From: Bradyrhizobium diazoefficiens
GTDB taxonomy: Bacteria > Pseudomonadota > Alphaproteobacteria > Rhizobiales > Xanthobacteraceae
Direction: 5' to 3'
NCBI RefSeq assembly: GCF_018131015.1
Contig: NZ_JAFCJJ010000002.1
Location: 310,001-374,000 of the forward strand
DNA length: 64,000 nucleotides
The notes under the pieces were generated by a model. It had not been told where the DNA came from, did not search any database, and was given only the letters and a program-made list of their open reading frames with translations. The position numbers and the translations under genes were made by a program. The stretch's first letter is position 1; each line of letters begins with the position of its first letter. Below, piece after piece: positions 43,548-52,217 of this stretch.

Positions 43548-44720
43548 GTGTCGCTCGCCCGAAATGTCGATCTCTTGAGACGTTTGCCAAAGCTGGACGG
43601 GCTGCGCCTGCCGGACTTTGGCCGGAGCGCCGATATCTCCAGCCCGCTGCAAGAGGTGACGGGCTTCGGTGATAATCCCGGCGCCTTGCGCATGTTTGCG
43701 TTCGTGCCGGCGCAATTGCAGAAGCCGCGCGCGCTCGTCGTCGTGCTGCATGGCTGCGGCCAGACCGCCGCAAGCTACGATCTCGGCGCGGGATGGTCGA
43801 CGCTCGCCCAGCATTTCGGCTTCGCGCTGCTGATGCCCGAGCAACGGCGCGCCAACAACGCCAACACCTGTTTCAACTGGTTCAATCCCGAGGACACCGC
43901 CCGCGACAGCGGCGAGGCGCGCTCGATCCGCGCGATGATCGCCCACATGGCGGACGCGCACCGCATTGACCCTGCGCGCGTCTTCATCACCGGCCTGTCC
44001 GCCGGCGGCGGCATGACCACGGTGATGCTCGCGACCTATCCGGAAGTGTTTGCGGCCGGCGCGGTCATCGCCGGGCTGCCCTATGGCATCGCCTCGAATT
44101 TGCGCGAGGCGCTGGACGGCATGTTCCACTCGCCGCAGCGTCCGGCGCGCGAGCTCGGCGATCGCGTGCGCAAGGCCTCGGACCATCGCGGGCCGTGGCC
44201 GAGAATTTCAGTGTGGCATGGCGGTGCCGACCGCACCGTCAATCCCGGCAATGCCAACGAAATCGTCAAGCAGTGGCTCGACCTGCATGATCTGCCTGAT
44301 GTGCCGATGGCGGAGACCAATGTCGACGGCTATCCGCGCCAGGCCTGGTGGAACAGGGATGGCGAGACGCTGGTCGAGTCCTACGCCATCACGGACATGG
44401 CCCATGGCACGCCGCTCGGCCGCGCCGACAACGACCATCGCTACGGCGTGGAGGGGGCGTTCCTGATCGAGGCGGGGATTTCCTCGTCCTATCACATTGC
44501 AAAATTCTTCGGGCTGACCGGCTGGATTCCCGACGCGAAAAAGCCGGCCGCAAAGCCCGCTGCCGTGCCGCCGAAGAAGACTCCACTCCCGCCCCTCCCG
44601 TATCCGGCCCGCTCGATCGGCACCGCAGGCGCCGACACGCCGGCGCAGGAGAAGGCGCACGGCTTCGATCTCGGCGAGATCGTCACGCGCGCGCTGACCG
44701 CCGCAGGACTGATGAAGTAG
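43548..44720 (+). CDS. PHB depolymerase family esterase
   Basis: This 390-residue member of the esterase/PHB depolymerase family has the oxyanion motif VVLHGCGQTAASYDLGAGW and the nucleophile elbow ITGLSAGGGMTTVML. The Asp is in VWHGGADRTVNPGNA and the His in ITDMAHGTPLG. A Pro/Ala/Lys linker (KKPAAKPAAVPPKKTPLPPLP) and a short C-terminal helical tail follow. There is no clear Sec signal, so cytoplasmic action on short polyhydroxyalkanoate or other esters is likely. I prefer the GTG at 43548, which has AGGAG 5 bases upstream; the ATG at 43515 gives 11 more residues but lacks a ribosome binding site. Confidence 0.88.
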   Translation: MSLARNVDLLRRLPKLDGLRLPDFGRSADISSPLQEVTGFGDNPGALRMFAFVPAQLQKPRALVVVLHGCGQTAASYDLGAGWSTLAQHFGFALLMPEQRRANNANTCFNWFNPEDTARDSGEARSIRAMIAHMADAHRIDPARVFITGLSAGGGMTTVMLATYPEVFAAGAVIAGLPYGIASNLREALDGMFHSPQRPARELGDRVRKASDHRGPWPRISVWHGGADRTVNPGNANEIVKQWLDLHDLPDVPMAETNVDGYPRQAWWNRDGETLVESYAITDMAHGTPLGRADNDHRYGVEGAFLIEAGISSSYHIAKFFGLTGWIPDAKKPAAKPAAVPPKKTPLPPLPYPARSIGTAGADTPAQEKAHGFDLGEIVTRALTAAGLMK

Positions 44721-44738
44721 CCCTGCCGAAATTTAGTC

Positions 44739-44877
44739 GTCGTCCTGGACAAGCGCAGCGAAGCGGAGCGCAGATCCAGGACCCATTACCCCAGGGAGGA
44801 GTTTGGCGAGGGCTGGCAACCAGCTCACGCTACAATTGCTCCTTGGGGTAATGGGTCCTGGCTTTCGCCAGGACGAC
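44739..44877. repeat. Large palindromic dispersed repeat, copy 2
   Basis: Ends GTCGTCCTGGACAAGCG and TTTCGCCAGGACGAC with the inner ACCCATTACCCC / GGGGTAATGGGT pair. It lies between two convergent genes. This copy carries an extra CAGCGAAGCGGAG insertion near its left end, making it 139 bp. Confidence 0.85.
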
Positions 44878-44888
44878 ACCAAGTGCAG

Positions 44889-45191
44889 TCACGCCGTCGC
44901 GTCGATCATTTCGATCGGCGTCGCCGTGACCTCGCCGCCGGCGACCTGACGCGTCATCGCGGAATAGTGCTTGAAGAAATCGCGCGACTGCAGCGTCTTT
45001 TGCGCGGCTTCGTCGCTGACGCTGGCGATGTGGAAATAACTGCCGTCGTCGCGGTTCTTCATGCAGCGATAACCGATCCTGCCCTTCAGCTCCGGGTCGG
45101 CCTCGATCGCCCGGATGAAGCGGCCGATCTCCGCGTGCCAGGCCTCCGCCGTGCCGTTCCTGAACTGGTACTTGATCATGAAGTGCTTCAT
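44889..45191 (-). CDS. Small ABM-like or stress-responsive-type protein
   Basis: This 100-residue protein begins MKHFMIKYQFRNGTAEAWHA and continues with DPELKGRIGYRCMKNRDDGSYFHI. The pattern suits a ferredoxin-like dimeric alpha-beta fold, as in antibiotic-biosynthesis-monooxygenase (ABM) proteins. The ATG at 45191 has AGGGAG upstream. It diverges from an HxlR-type regulator, and the space between holds two direct repeats, so it is probably that regulator's target. The function is unknown. Confidence 0.75.
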   Translation of the reverse strand: MKHFMIKYQFRNGTAEAWHAEIGRFIRAIEADPELKGRIGYRCMKNRDDGSYFHIASVSDEAAQKTLQSRDFFKHYSAMTRQVAGGEVTATPIEMIDATA

Positions 45192-45248
45192 GTGATGCTC
45201 CCTGTTGGCCTTGTGCGCAATGATCTGCGCGCTGGAAGCGATCCTGCA

Positions 45249-45275
45249 AGTATGGACAAAATTGATAGTATGGAC
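45249..45275. promoter_or_regulatory. Direct repeat AGTATGGAC, candidate HxlR operator
   Basis: AGTATGGAC occurs at 45249-45257 and 45267-45275, exactly 18 bases apart, in an otherwise AT-rich spot between the divergent genes. Both copies would be on nearly the same face of the helix. The region likely overlaps one or both promoters. Confidence 0.55.
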
Positions 45276-45334
45276 TTTTTCGGCCTCGCTCCTATCCTTG
45301 CCCCGTGGCTCGGCTGACGCAGGGAGGCGACGGC

Positions 45335-45691
45335 ATGGCGAAGGCAAGAATGGGCTGCCCGGTCGCGGCCTTCCAGAAGATGATCAGCGGCAAGTACAAG
45401 CTGCGCATCGTCTGGGACCTCAAGGACGGCCCGCGCCGCTATGGCGAGATCAGGAGCGGGCTGCTGCGCGGCATGGAAGGCAGCGCCGAAATCACCCCGC
45501 GCGTGCTCAGCCGCGAATTGAAGGCCTTGACCGAGAACGGCCTGATCGACCGCAAGGATTTTGGCGAGGTGCCGCCCAAGGTCGAGTACCGCCTGACCCG
45601 CAAGGGAAGGAGTTTCGTGCCGGTCGTCGCGGCGATCCGCGAATGGGGCGAGCGCAATCTCGGCGAGGCGGCGGCGGATGCCGCCGAATAA
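45335..45691 (+). CDS. HxlR-type winged-helix transcriptional regulator
   Basis: This 118-residue regulator has the typical HxlR layout: CPVAAFQKMISGKYKLRIVWDLKDGPRRYGEI, then ITPRVLSRELKALTENGLIDRKDF with the recognition helix, and VEYRLTRKGRSFVPVVAAIREWGE with the wing and dimer helix. Only one Cys (Cys8, in MGCPV) is present, at the position that senses redox or electrophiles in relatives. The ATG at 45335 follows GGGAGG; the frame is open upstream to 45305. It probably controls the divergent small protein gene. Confidence 0.9.
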   Translation: MAKARMGCPVAAFQKMISGKYKLRIVWDLKDGPRRYGEIRSGLLRGMEGSAEITPRVLSRELKALTENGLIDRKDFGEVPPKVEYRLTRKGRSFVPVVAAIREWGERNLGEAAADAAE

Positions 45692-45695
45692 ACCC

Positions 45696-46367
45696 TTACA
45701 TCTCGCCGGTGATGAACGGATTGGTCATCCGCTCCTGGCCGATGCTCGAGCCCGCGCCGTGGCCGCAGATGAAGCCGACGTCGTCGCCGAGCGGCAAGAG
45801 CTTGGTCATGATCGAGTTGATCAGCGTGGCGTGACTGCCGCCGGGCAGGTCGGTGCGCCCGACCGAGCCCGCGAACAGCACGTCGCCGACATGGGCGAAG
45901 CGCAGCTCCTTGTTGAAGAACACCACGCTGCCGGGCGAGTGGCCGGGGCAGTGCAGGATGTCGAACTGCAAGCTACCGATCGATACGGTGTCGCCCTCGT
46001 CGAGCCAGCGGTCCGGCGCGAAATTGCGCCCGCCGGTCATGCCGAAGCGCGCGCCGCTCTCGACCACGTTGTCGAGCAGGAACTTGTCGGCGACATGCGG
46101 GCCCTCGATCGGCACGTTCAGCGCGTCGCGCAGCTCGGCCGCGCCGCCGACATGGTCGATATGGCCATGCGTCAGCCAGATCTTCTCCACGCTGACGCCG
46201 GTCTGCTTGATCGCCTCCAGAATCTTCGGCACGTCGCCGCCGGGGTCGATCACGACGGCCTTCTTGCCGGGCTCGTCCCAGATGATGGTGCAGTTCTGCT
46301 CGAACAGCGTCACGGGAACGATGATCGCGCCGGCCTTGGCCTTTTGGGATTCTTGCGTCTCGGTCAT
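45696..46367 (-). CDS. MBL-fold metallo-hydrolase (glyoxalase II-like)
   Basis: This 223-residue protein carries the metal-binding set of the metallo-beta-lactamase fold: THGHIDHVGG near residue 62, the middle histidine in ILHCPGHSPGS, the Asp in HVGDVLFAGS, and the late His in GHGAGSSIG. The size and spacing match the single-domain YcbL/GloB-like hydrolases that cleave thioesters such as S-lactoylglutathione. The ATG at 46367 has GTGAGG upstream. It is convergent with the HxlR gene, which ends 4 bases away. Confidence 0.92.
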   Translation of the reverse strand: MTETQESQKAKAGAIIVPVTLFEQNCTIIWDEPGKKAVVIDPGGDVPKILEAIKQTGVSVEKIWLTHGHIDHVGGAAELRDALNVPIEGPHVADKFLLDNVVESGARFGMTGGRNFAPDRWLDEGDTVSIGSLQFDILHCPGHSPGSVVFFNKELRFAHVGDVLFAGSVGRTDLPGGSHATLINSIMTKLLPLGDDVGFICGHGAGSSIGQERMTNPFITGEM

Positions 46368-46456
46368 GGCCTCACATTGCCGATTTTTGCCATGCCGCCA
46401 AGCAAAAGATTTTGCCCGGCACCCGGGGAACGGCTGTTCCCCGGGCAGCGAGCGGG

Positions 46457-47569
46457 CTAGCGCCTGATCTGCGCTTTCAACGTGTCCTGCACGACCCGGT
46501 CGAACGACGATGTCTTGGGTGATTTCGCCGCCTGGTCGGCGATGTACTGGTCGCGCTGTGCGACCAGGGCCGTGAGTTTCTGGTTCAGCGCCTTGCGCTG
46601 CTCGACCCGCCTCGCGACCTCGGCGGTACGCTCTTCCGGCTTCATGGCCTGCAGGGTCTCGGGCAGGTCGGCGTCCTTGACGGTGGCCACGCTGGTCGCA
46701 CCCGTGGCCGCGTCGGCGACGAGATCGCCGCCGCCGGTGACCGCTTCCGAAGTTTGCGCGGACCGTTTGCCGATAAAGCTCGCCATGTCGCTGGCCGTCG
46801 CCGGCGCGGCCGCTGCGATGCTGGCCGCCTGCTTCAGCTTCAACTCGGTATGTTTCTGCCGCTCGCGCGGGCCATAGGGGATCACGGTGTCGTTGAGCTG
46901 CCGTTGCAGGATGATGATGTCCTGGTCGTACGGGGTCTCGATCACCACGACCTGGCCGCCATCCTGTGGAATCGGAATGAAGCGGCCGTTGCCGCCCTGC
47001 GCGATGTCGCGCCACACCCGCTCGGTGTCGCGGGCATTGCCGGCGAGCACGGCGTTCACGGTGATGTCCTTCTGCTTGGCGACCGCGAGCGTCACCGGAT
47101 ATTTGGTGTCCTGCGCGTAGTCCATGTGCGGCGGCGCGTCGCCGACCAGGAAGACGATCCGCCGCGTCTCGCTTCCCGCGGTCCATTGCAGCTTGTTGAC
47201 GGCGACGTCGAGCGCCTCGTTGACGCTTTCGGGCCAGTCGCCGCCGCCGCGCGCCTTCAACTCCAGGAGATTGGCGTAGAGGTCCTGGATGTCGCGGGTC
47301 AGCTCGATCTTCGAGGTCACGTAATCATCGCCGAGGTCCCGATAGGCGACGAGGCCCATGCGGATGTCGGCGTCCGGATTGGTATCGACGATGGTGGTGG
47401 CGATCGACCAGATCTTGCGCTTGGCGCCCTCGATCAGTTGCGCCATCGAGCCGGTGGTGTCGAGCACGAAGGCGACCTCCACGGTCGGCCGGGCGGCGGC
47501 CGGAGAAAGTGCGGCCAACAGGGGCAGGGTGGCGAAGGCGAGCGAACAGAGCGTGATGCGTGACCTCAT
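46457..47569 (-). CDS. Secreted von Willebrand factor type A domain protein
   Basis: This 370-residue protein has a signal peptide (MRSRITLCSLAFATLPLLAAL, cleavage near AAA-RP). The VWA domain starts at EVAFVLDTTGSMAQLIEGAK, with the MIDAS motif D-x-T-x-S (DTTGS), and continues through YRDLGDDYVTS and FLVGDAPPHMDY to about residue 225. The C-terminal 130 residues are helical and rich in Ala, Lys, Gln and Glu (LKQAASIAAAAPATAS, RRVEQRKALNQKL), likely a coiled coil. It probably binds a metal-dependent protein partner in the periplasm. The ATG at 47569 follows GGAGGAG. It is a single gene. Confidence 0.85.
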   Translation of the reverse strand: MRSRITLCSLAFATLPLLAALSPAAARPTVEVAFVLDTTGSMAQLIEGAKRKIWSIATTIVDTNPDADIRMGLVAYRDLGDDYVTSKIELTRDIQDLYANLLELKARGGGDWPESVNEALDVAVNKLQWTAGSETRRIVFLVGDAPPHMDYAQDTKYPVTLAVAKQKDITVNAVLAGNARDTERVWRDIAQGGNGRFIPIPQDGGQVVVIETPYDQDIIILQRQLNDTVIPYGPRERQKHTELKLKQAASIAAAAPATASDMASFIGKRSAQTSEAVTGGGDLVADAATGATSVATVKDADLPETLQAMKPEERTAEVARRVEQRKALNQKLTALVAQRDQYIADQAAKSPKTSSFDRVVQDTLKAQIRR

Positions 47570-47824
47570 GGGTCTCCTCCAAGTGGCATTAAGTGGCTTT
47601 CGTCGTGGTGTCGTCCCCGGAACCGAGGTTCCCTGTGCATCACGGTCGGCTGACGCCGGAAAAAGGGCGGGACTGTCGCGGAATTGCGGTTTCGCGGTGG
47701 AACCGGGCCGCGCCACCCGGCCCGCCGTCATATCGCCGACCCAAAGCCCTGCTCGGCTGAGGCCTTGAACCCTTTGGCGCGATCCCGCGTTGCTTCGCGC
47801 GAAGGGCATCTCGGGGGCTGCACC

Positions 47825-49444
47825 ATGGCGCAGAGCGACGAAAACTGGTGGCGCGACGGCATCTTCTACCAGGTCTATCCGCGTTCGTTTCAGGACTCGA
47901 ACGGAGACGGCGTCGGCGATCTCGCCGGCATCCTGCGGCGGCTTCCTTACGTGAAATCGCTCGGCGTCGACGCCATCTGGCTGTCGCCGGTCTTCCCCTC
48001 GCCGATGGCCGATTTCGGCTACGACATCTCCGACTACACCGGCATCGATCCCCTGTTTGGCACGATGGCGGATTTCGACGCGCTGCTCGCTGCCGCCCAC
48101 GGCAACGGCTTGAAGCTGATCCTCGACCTCGTGCCCAACCACACCTCCGACCAGCATCCCTGGTTCGCCGAGAGCCGCTCCTCGCGCGACAATCCCAGGC
48201 GTGACTGGTACATCTGGCGCGATCCGGCGCCGGGCGGCGGCGTGCCCAACAACTGGCTGTCCGAATTCGGCGGCAGCGCCTGGCAGCTCGACGAGGCCAC
48301 CGGCCAATATTACTACCACGCCTTCCTGGCGCAGCAGCCGGACCTGAACTGGCGCAACCCGGACGTCCGCGCCGCGATCTACGACGTGATGCGGTTCTGG
48401 CTGGAGAAGGGCGTCGACGGCTTTCGCGTCGACGTGATCTGGCACCTGATCAAGGACGCGGAGTTCCGCGACAACCCGCCGAACCCGCATTACGTCGAGG
48501 GCCGGCCGCCGAACGAACAGATCCTGACGCAATATTCGACCGACCAGGACGAGGTGCATGACGTCATCGCCGAGATGCGGCGCGTCACCGATGCCTATTC
48601 CGCCCGCGTGCTGATCGGCGAGGTCTATCTGCCGCTGCACCGTCTGATGGCCTATTACGGCAATGACCTGACCGGCGCGCAGATGCCGTTCAACTTCGCG
48701 CTGCTCTCGACCTTCTGGAGCGCGCGCTCGATCGAGACGATCATCGAGGACTACGAGAAGGCGCTGCCGAAGGGCGCCTGGCCGAACTGGGTGCTCGGCA
48801 ATCACGACCGGCCGCGGGTCGCCAGCCGCGTCGGCCCCGAGCAGGCCCGCGTCGCCGCCATGCTGCTCTTGACCCTGCGCGGCACGCCGACGCTTTACTA
48901 TGGCGACGAGATCGGCATGCACCAGCTCGCGATCGCGCCCGAGGATGTCAGAGATCCCTTCGAGAAGAACGTGCCGGGCATCGGGGTCGGGCGCGACGGC
49001 TGCCGCACGCCGATGCAATGGGATTCGTCGAATTTCGCCGGCTTCTCGAACGCGAGGCCCTGGTTGCCGCTGCCGGAGGATCATGTTCACGAGAACGTCG
49101 TCAATCTCGAGGCGGACCAGCGCTCGATCCTGTCCCTCTACAAGCGGCTGATCGCTTTTCGCAGGCGCTGCCCGCCGCTGATGAGCGGCGACTATCATCC
49201 GATCGCGGCGCAAGGCGACCTCCTGATCTACCGCCGCGAGGCCGAGGGCCGCGCGGTGATCGTGGCGCTCAATCTCGGCCCCGCCCCGATCGCGGTGACC
49301 ACCAGCGCGATCCGCCTCGGCAGCGCGATCCTGCTGTCGACGTTCCTCGATCGCGAGGGCGAGCGGCTGGAGGGCGTGCTGGATTTGCGCGGCAATGAGG
49401 GCGTGGTGGTCGGGCAGCTCCAGCCGTCGTCCCGGGGAACGTAG
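47825..49444 (+). CDS. GH13 alpha-glucosidase
   Basis: This 539-residue glycoside hydrolase of family 13 is of the oligo-1,6-glucosidase/alpha-glucosidase type. It shows WWRDGIFYQVYPRSFQDSNGDGVGDL, LVPNHTSDQHPWF, GFRVDVIWHL with the nucleophile Asp, LIGEVYLPLH with the acid Glu, and LGNHDRPRVASR with the third Asp. A C-terminal beta domain follows. It has no signal peptide, so it probably acts on maltose, isomaltose or trehalose-type sugars in the cytoplasm. It is convergent with another GH13 gene across a dispersed repeat. Confidence 0.93.
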   Translation: MAQSDENWWRDGIFYQVYPRSFQDSNGDGVGDLAGILRRLPYVKSLGVDAIWLSPVFPSPMADFGYDISDYTGIDPLFGTMADFDALLAAAHGNGLKLILDLVPNHTSDQHPWFAESRSSRDNPRRDWYIWRDPAPGGGVPNNWLSEFGGSAWQLDEATGQYYYHAFLAQQPDLNWRNPDVRAAIYDVMRFWLEKGVDGFRVDVIWHLIKDAEFRDNPPNPHYVEGRPPNEQILTQYSTDQDEVHDVIAEMRRVTDAYSARVLIGEVYLPLHRLMAYYGNDLTGAQMPFNFALLSTFWSARSIETIIEDYEKALPKGAWPNWVLGNHDRPRVASRVGPEQARVAAMLLLTLRGTPTLYYGDEIGMHQLAIAPEDVRDPFEKNVPGIGVGRDGCRTPMQWDSSNFAGFSNARPWLPLPEDHVHENVVNLEADQRSILSLYKRLIAFRRRCPPLMSGDYHPIAAQGDLLIYRREAEGRAVIVALNLGPAPIAVTTSAIRLGSAILLSTFLDREGERLEGVLDLRGNEGVVVGQLQPSSRGT

Positions 49445-49466
49445 GGCAACAGCGTCATCCTCCAAT

Positions 49467-49598
49467 GTCGTCCTGGACAAGCGAAGCGCAGATCCAGGAC
49501 CCATTACCCCAGGGAGCAGTGTGACGGAGGCTGGTGGCCTGCACTTCGCGCGCCAATGACTTCTTGGGGTAATGGGTCCTGGCTTTCGCCAGGACGAC
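49467..49598. repeat. Large palindromic dispersed repeat, copy 3
   Basis: Ends GTCGTCCTGGACAAGCG and TTTCGCCAGGACGAC with the inner GGACCCATTACCCC / GGGGTAATGGGTCC pair. It fills the whole gap between the two convergent GH13 genes and may act as a bidirectional terminator. Confidence 0.85.
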
Positions 49599-49603
49599 GC
49601 TGG

Positions 49604-51304
49604 CTACCCCGGATGCTTGTTCCCCCGCACCGTATTCTTATCGATGTCGCTCCGCTTCAACAGATAATCCAGCCCGCCGACGCGGTACCAGCGATAGCCG
49701 TAGGGCTCCAGCACGACGCGGTGCCGGCCGCGCGCGTCGGCGTGGCTGTGATCCTCCGCGAGCAGATTGATCAGGTGCTTGCCGGCGTCGCCCGGAAGTC
49801 CCGCCGCGAAGGCGACCTCGCGCGGCTTCTCGTCGAGATTGTGCACGAACAGCACGGAATTGTTGCGCCAGTCGTAGCGCATGATGAACACGGCGGGATC
49901 GCGCGGTTGGATGATGGCGAAGTCGCCCCAGCCGATTTCGGGCACTTCTTTCCGCATGCGGACGATGCGCTCGGTCCAGTTCAGCATCGAGTTGGGATCG
50001 CGCCGCTGTTTGGCGACGTTGACGTGCGGGTAGCCGTAGGGGCCCTTGTCGATGACGGGGCATGACGGCTTGTTGCTCTTGGTGAAGCCGCCATGCGGCT
50101 CGGTCGACCATTGCATCGGCGTGCGTGCGCATTCGCGCTCCGGCAATGACAGGTCTTCGCCCATCGCGATCTCGTCGCCATAACGGATCACCGGCGTTCC
50201 CGGCAGCGTGCACATCAGGCTGTAGGCGAGCTCGAGCCGCCGCCGGTCGCCGCCCAGCATCGGCGCGAGGCGGCGGCGGATGCCGCGGTCGTAGAGCTGC
50301 ATGTCCTTGTCGGGGCCGAAGCACTTGAACACGATATCGCGCTGCGCCTTGGTCAACCGTCCCAGGTCGAGCTCGTCGTGATTGCGCAGGAACAGGCCCC
50401 ATTGTGCCGTGGCCGGCCGCGGCCGGGTGTCCTTCAGCGCCTTCGCCAGGGGGCGCGAATCGCCGGACGCCAGCGCGTAGAACAGGTGCTGGTTGACGTG
50501 GAAGTTGAACATCATGTGCATGCGGTCGGCGTCGCGGCCGAAATATTCCATGTCCGTCTTGGGCAGCACGTTGGCTTCGGCGAGGATGATGGCGTCGCCC
50601 TGCCGCCATTGCAGGAATTCGCGGAACGCGCGCAGCATCTCGTATTGCTCGACCGGCTTCTTCACCTTCGCGCCCTTGGTCGCGATCACGAAGGGCACGG
50701 CGTCCATGCGGAAGCCGGAGACGCCGAGCTGGATCCAGAAGCCCATGATCTTCAGGATCTCGGCCTGCACGTGCGGGTTCGACGTGTTGAGATCGGGCTG
50801 GAAATCGTAGAAGCGGTGGAAGTAATACGCACCCGCTTCCTTGTCGCGCGTCCAGGTCGATTTCTGCACGCCGGGAAACACCATGCCCTTGTTGGCGCCG
50901 GCCGGCTTCCTGTCCGACCACACGTACCAGTCGCGATAGAGCGAGTTTTTGTCGCGCCGCGCCTCCTTGAACCAGTGATGCTGGTCGGAGGTGTGGTTGA
51001 CGACGAGGTCGATGATGACGCGGATGCCGCGCTGCTTGCAGCCGTGGGTGAACTCGACGAAGTCGCCGAGCGTGCCGTAGCGGGAATCGACGCTGTAGTA
51101 GTCGGCGATGTCGTAACCGGCGTCGCGTCCCGGCGAGGTCTGGAACGGCATCAGCCAGATCGTGGTGATGCCGAGGCCATGCAGATAGTCGAGCCGGCGC
51201 GAGAGCCCTTTGAAATCGCCGACGCCGTCGCCGTCGGCGTCCATATAGGAGCCGACGGAGAGGCAGTAGATCACGCCGTTCTTGTACCAGAGATCGTCGA
51301 TCAT
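49604..51304 (-). CDS. GH13 alpha-amylase/trehalose synthase-like enzyme
   Basis: This 566-residue family 13 enzyme starts LWYKNGVIYCLSVGSYMDADGDGVGDF. It carries DLVVNHTSDQHHWF, GFRMDAVPFVI (nucleophile Asp), ILAEANVLPKTD (acid Glu) and FLRNHDELDL (third Asp). The overall style resembles the catalytic part of trehalose synthase, which interconverts maltose and trehalose, but the activity cannot be fixed from reading. There is no signal peptide. The ATG at 51304 is the first start giving the standard N terminus. It faces the alpha-glucosidase gene, hinting at shared maltose or trehalose handling; that is inference. Confidence 0.9.
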   Translation of the reverse strand: MIDDLWYKNGVIYCLSVGSYMDADGDGVGDFKGLSRRLDYLHGLGITTIWLMPFQTSPGRDAGYDIADYYSVDSRYGTLGDFVEFTHGCKQRGIRVIIDLVVNHTSDQHHWFKEARRDKNSLYRDWYVWSDRKPAGANKGMVFPGVQKSTWTRDKEAGAYYFHRFYDFQPDLNTSNPHVQAEILKIMGFWIQLGVSGFRMDAVPFVIATKGAKVKKPVEQYEMLRAFREFLQWRQGDAIILAEANVLPKTDMEYFGRDADRMHMMFNFHVNQHLFYALASGDSRPLAKALKDTRPRPATAQWGLFLRNHDELDLGRLTKAQRDIVFKCFGPDKDMQLYDRGIRRRLAPMLGGDRRRLELAYSLMCTLPGTPVIRYGDEIAMGEDLSLPERECARTPMQWSTEPHGGFTKSNKPSCPVIDKGPYGYPHVNVAKQRRDPNSMLNWTERIVRMRKEVPEIGWGDFAIIQPRDPAVFIMRYDWRNNSVLFVHNLDEKPREVAFAAGLPGDAGKHLINLLAEDHSHADARGRHRVVLEPYGYRWYRVGGLDYLLKRSDIDKNTVRGNKHPG

Positions 51305-51383
51305 GGACGCGCGGCCTCGCTGTTCCGCCGGGGCGCGGCGGCTGCGTGATAAGCGCGTGGGGAAGGGGAGGTTCCGCCTCACT

Positions 51384-51516
51384 GTCGTCCTGGACAAGCG
51401 AAGCGCAGATCCAGGACCCATTACCCCGGGGAGGAGTTTGGTGAAGACTCGTTGTCATCGCCTGTGCGTGACAACGGCCTCTTGGGGTAATGGGTCCTGG
51501 CTTTCGCCAGGACGAC
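51384..51516. repeat. Large palindromic dispersed repeat, copy 4
   Basis: Ends GTCGTCCTGGACAAGCG and TTTCGCCAGGACGAC with the inner ACCCATTACCCC / GGGGTAATGGGT arms. Unlike the other copies, it lies between divergent genes, so promoter effects are possible there. Confidence 0.85.
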
Positions 51517-51546
51517 ATGGAGGGTGGAATCGTCTACACTCCCCCC

Positions 51547-52038
51547 ATGGACAACCCCGCCCGCAACATCGCCCTCGTGCCGCCGCCGGATCGCCGCCAA
51601 TCGGAGACGGCGCTTGCGATCGCGCGCGGCACGGCGCGGCTGTTACGCTCGCTCGGCTTCTCCTGCATCAGCGAATTGCCGCTGCCGTCGGGCCGGCGCG
51701 CCGATCTCGTCGCGCTGAACGAGCGCGGCGAGATCTGGATCGTGGAGATCAAGTCGTCGGTGGAGGATCTGCGCGCCGACCAGAAATGGCACGAATACCG
51801 CGCCCATTGCGACCGTCTGTTCTTCGCCTTCACGCAGGACCTGCCTTGCGAGATCTTCCCCGAAGGCACCGGCCTGATCATTGCGGATGCCTATGGCGCG
51901 CACCTGCATTGCGAAGCGCCCGAGCACAGGATCGCCGCCGCCACGCGCAAGCAGATGACGGTGCGCTTTGCGATGGCCGCGGCCTTGCGGATCAACCGCC
52001 TGGTCGATCCGCAAGGCCACGCGGATTTCTGGGAATAG
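51547..52038 (+). CDS. mmcB: MmcB family DNA repair protein
   Basis: This 163-residue protein has a PD-(D/E)xK nuclease-like core: RRADLVALNERGEIWIVEIKSSVEDLRAD, with the Asp and the E-x-K pair. KWHEYRAHCDRLFFAF and IFPEGTGLIIADAYG follow. MmcB in Caulobacter and relatives belongs to the DNA damage response and acts with the mutasome genes on lesions. The ATG at 51547 lies just after CCTCCACT-type spacing without a strong ribosome binding site. It is a single gene. Confidence 0.88.
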   Translation: MDNPARNIALVPPPDRRQSETALAIARGTARLLRSLGFSCISELPLPSGRRADLVALNERGEIWIVEIKSSVEDLRADQKWHEYRAHCDRLFFAFTQDLPCEIFPEGTGLIIADAYGAHLHCEAPEHRIAAATRKQMTVRFAMAAALRINRLVDPQGHADFWE

Positions 52039-52063
52039 CGGCAGGAACGCGAAACTATCGGCC

Positions 52064-52192
52064 CGTCATCCTGAGGTGCGAGTGGTGCGATGCAAAGCAT
52101 CGCGCCGGGAGCCTCGAAGGATGCACGGCCGCGATGCAGCCGGGCCGTCGCCCTTCGAGGGCCGCTGAAGAAGCGGCCACCTCAGGGTGACG
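52064..52192. repeat. Palindromic dispersed repeat (CGTCATCCTGAGG family)
   Basis: The stretch starts CGTCATCCTGAGGTG and ends CACCTCAGGGTGACG, with internal arms around CCTTCGAGGG and CCTCGAAGG. It lies between the convergent mmcB and regR genes. Confidence 0.7.
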
Positions 52193-52217
52193 GTGATAGA
52201 TTGTCGATTTGCGGAAT

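Noticed and set aside
49638-51518. A 626-codon second minus-strand frame over the GH13 trehalose synthase-like gene
   Set aside because: The other frame holds all catalytic motifs of GH13; this one is low-complexity Arg-rich sequence.
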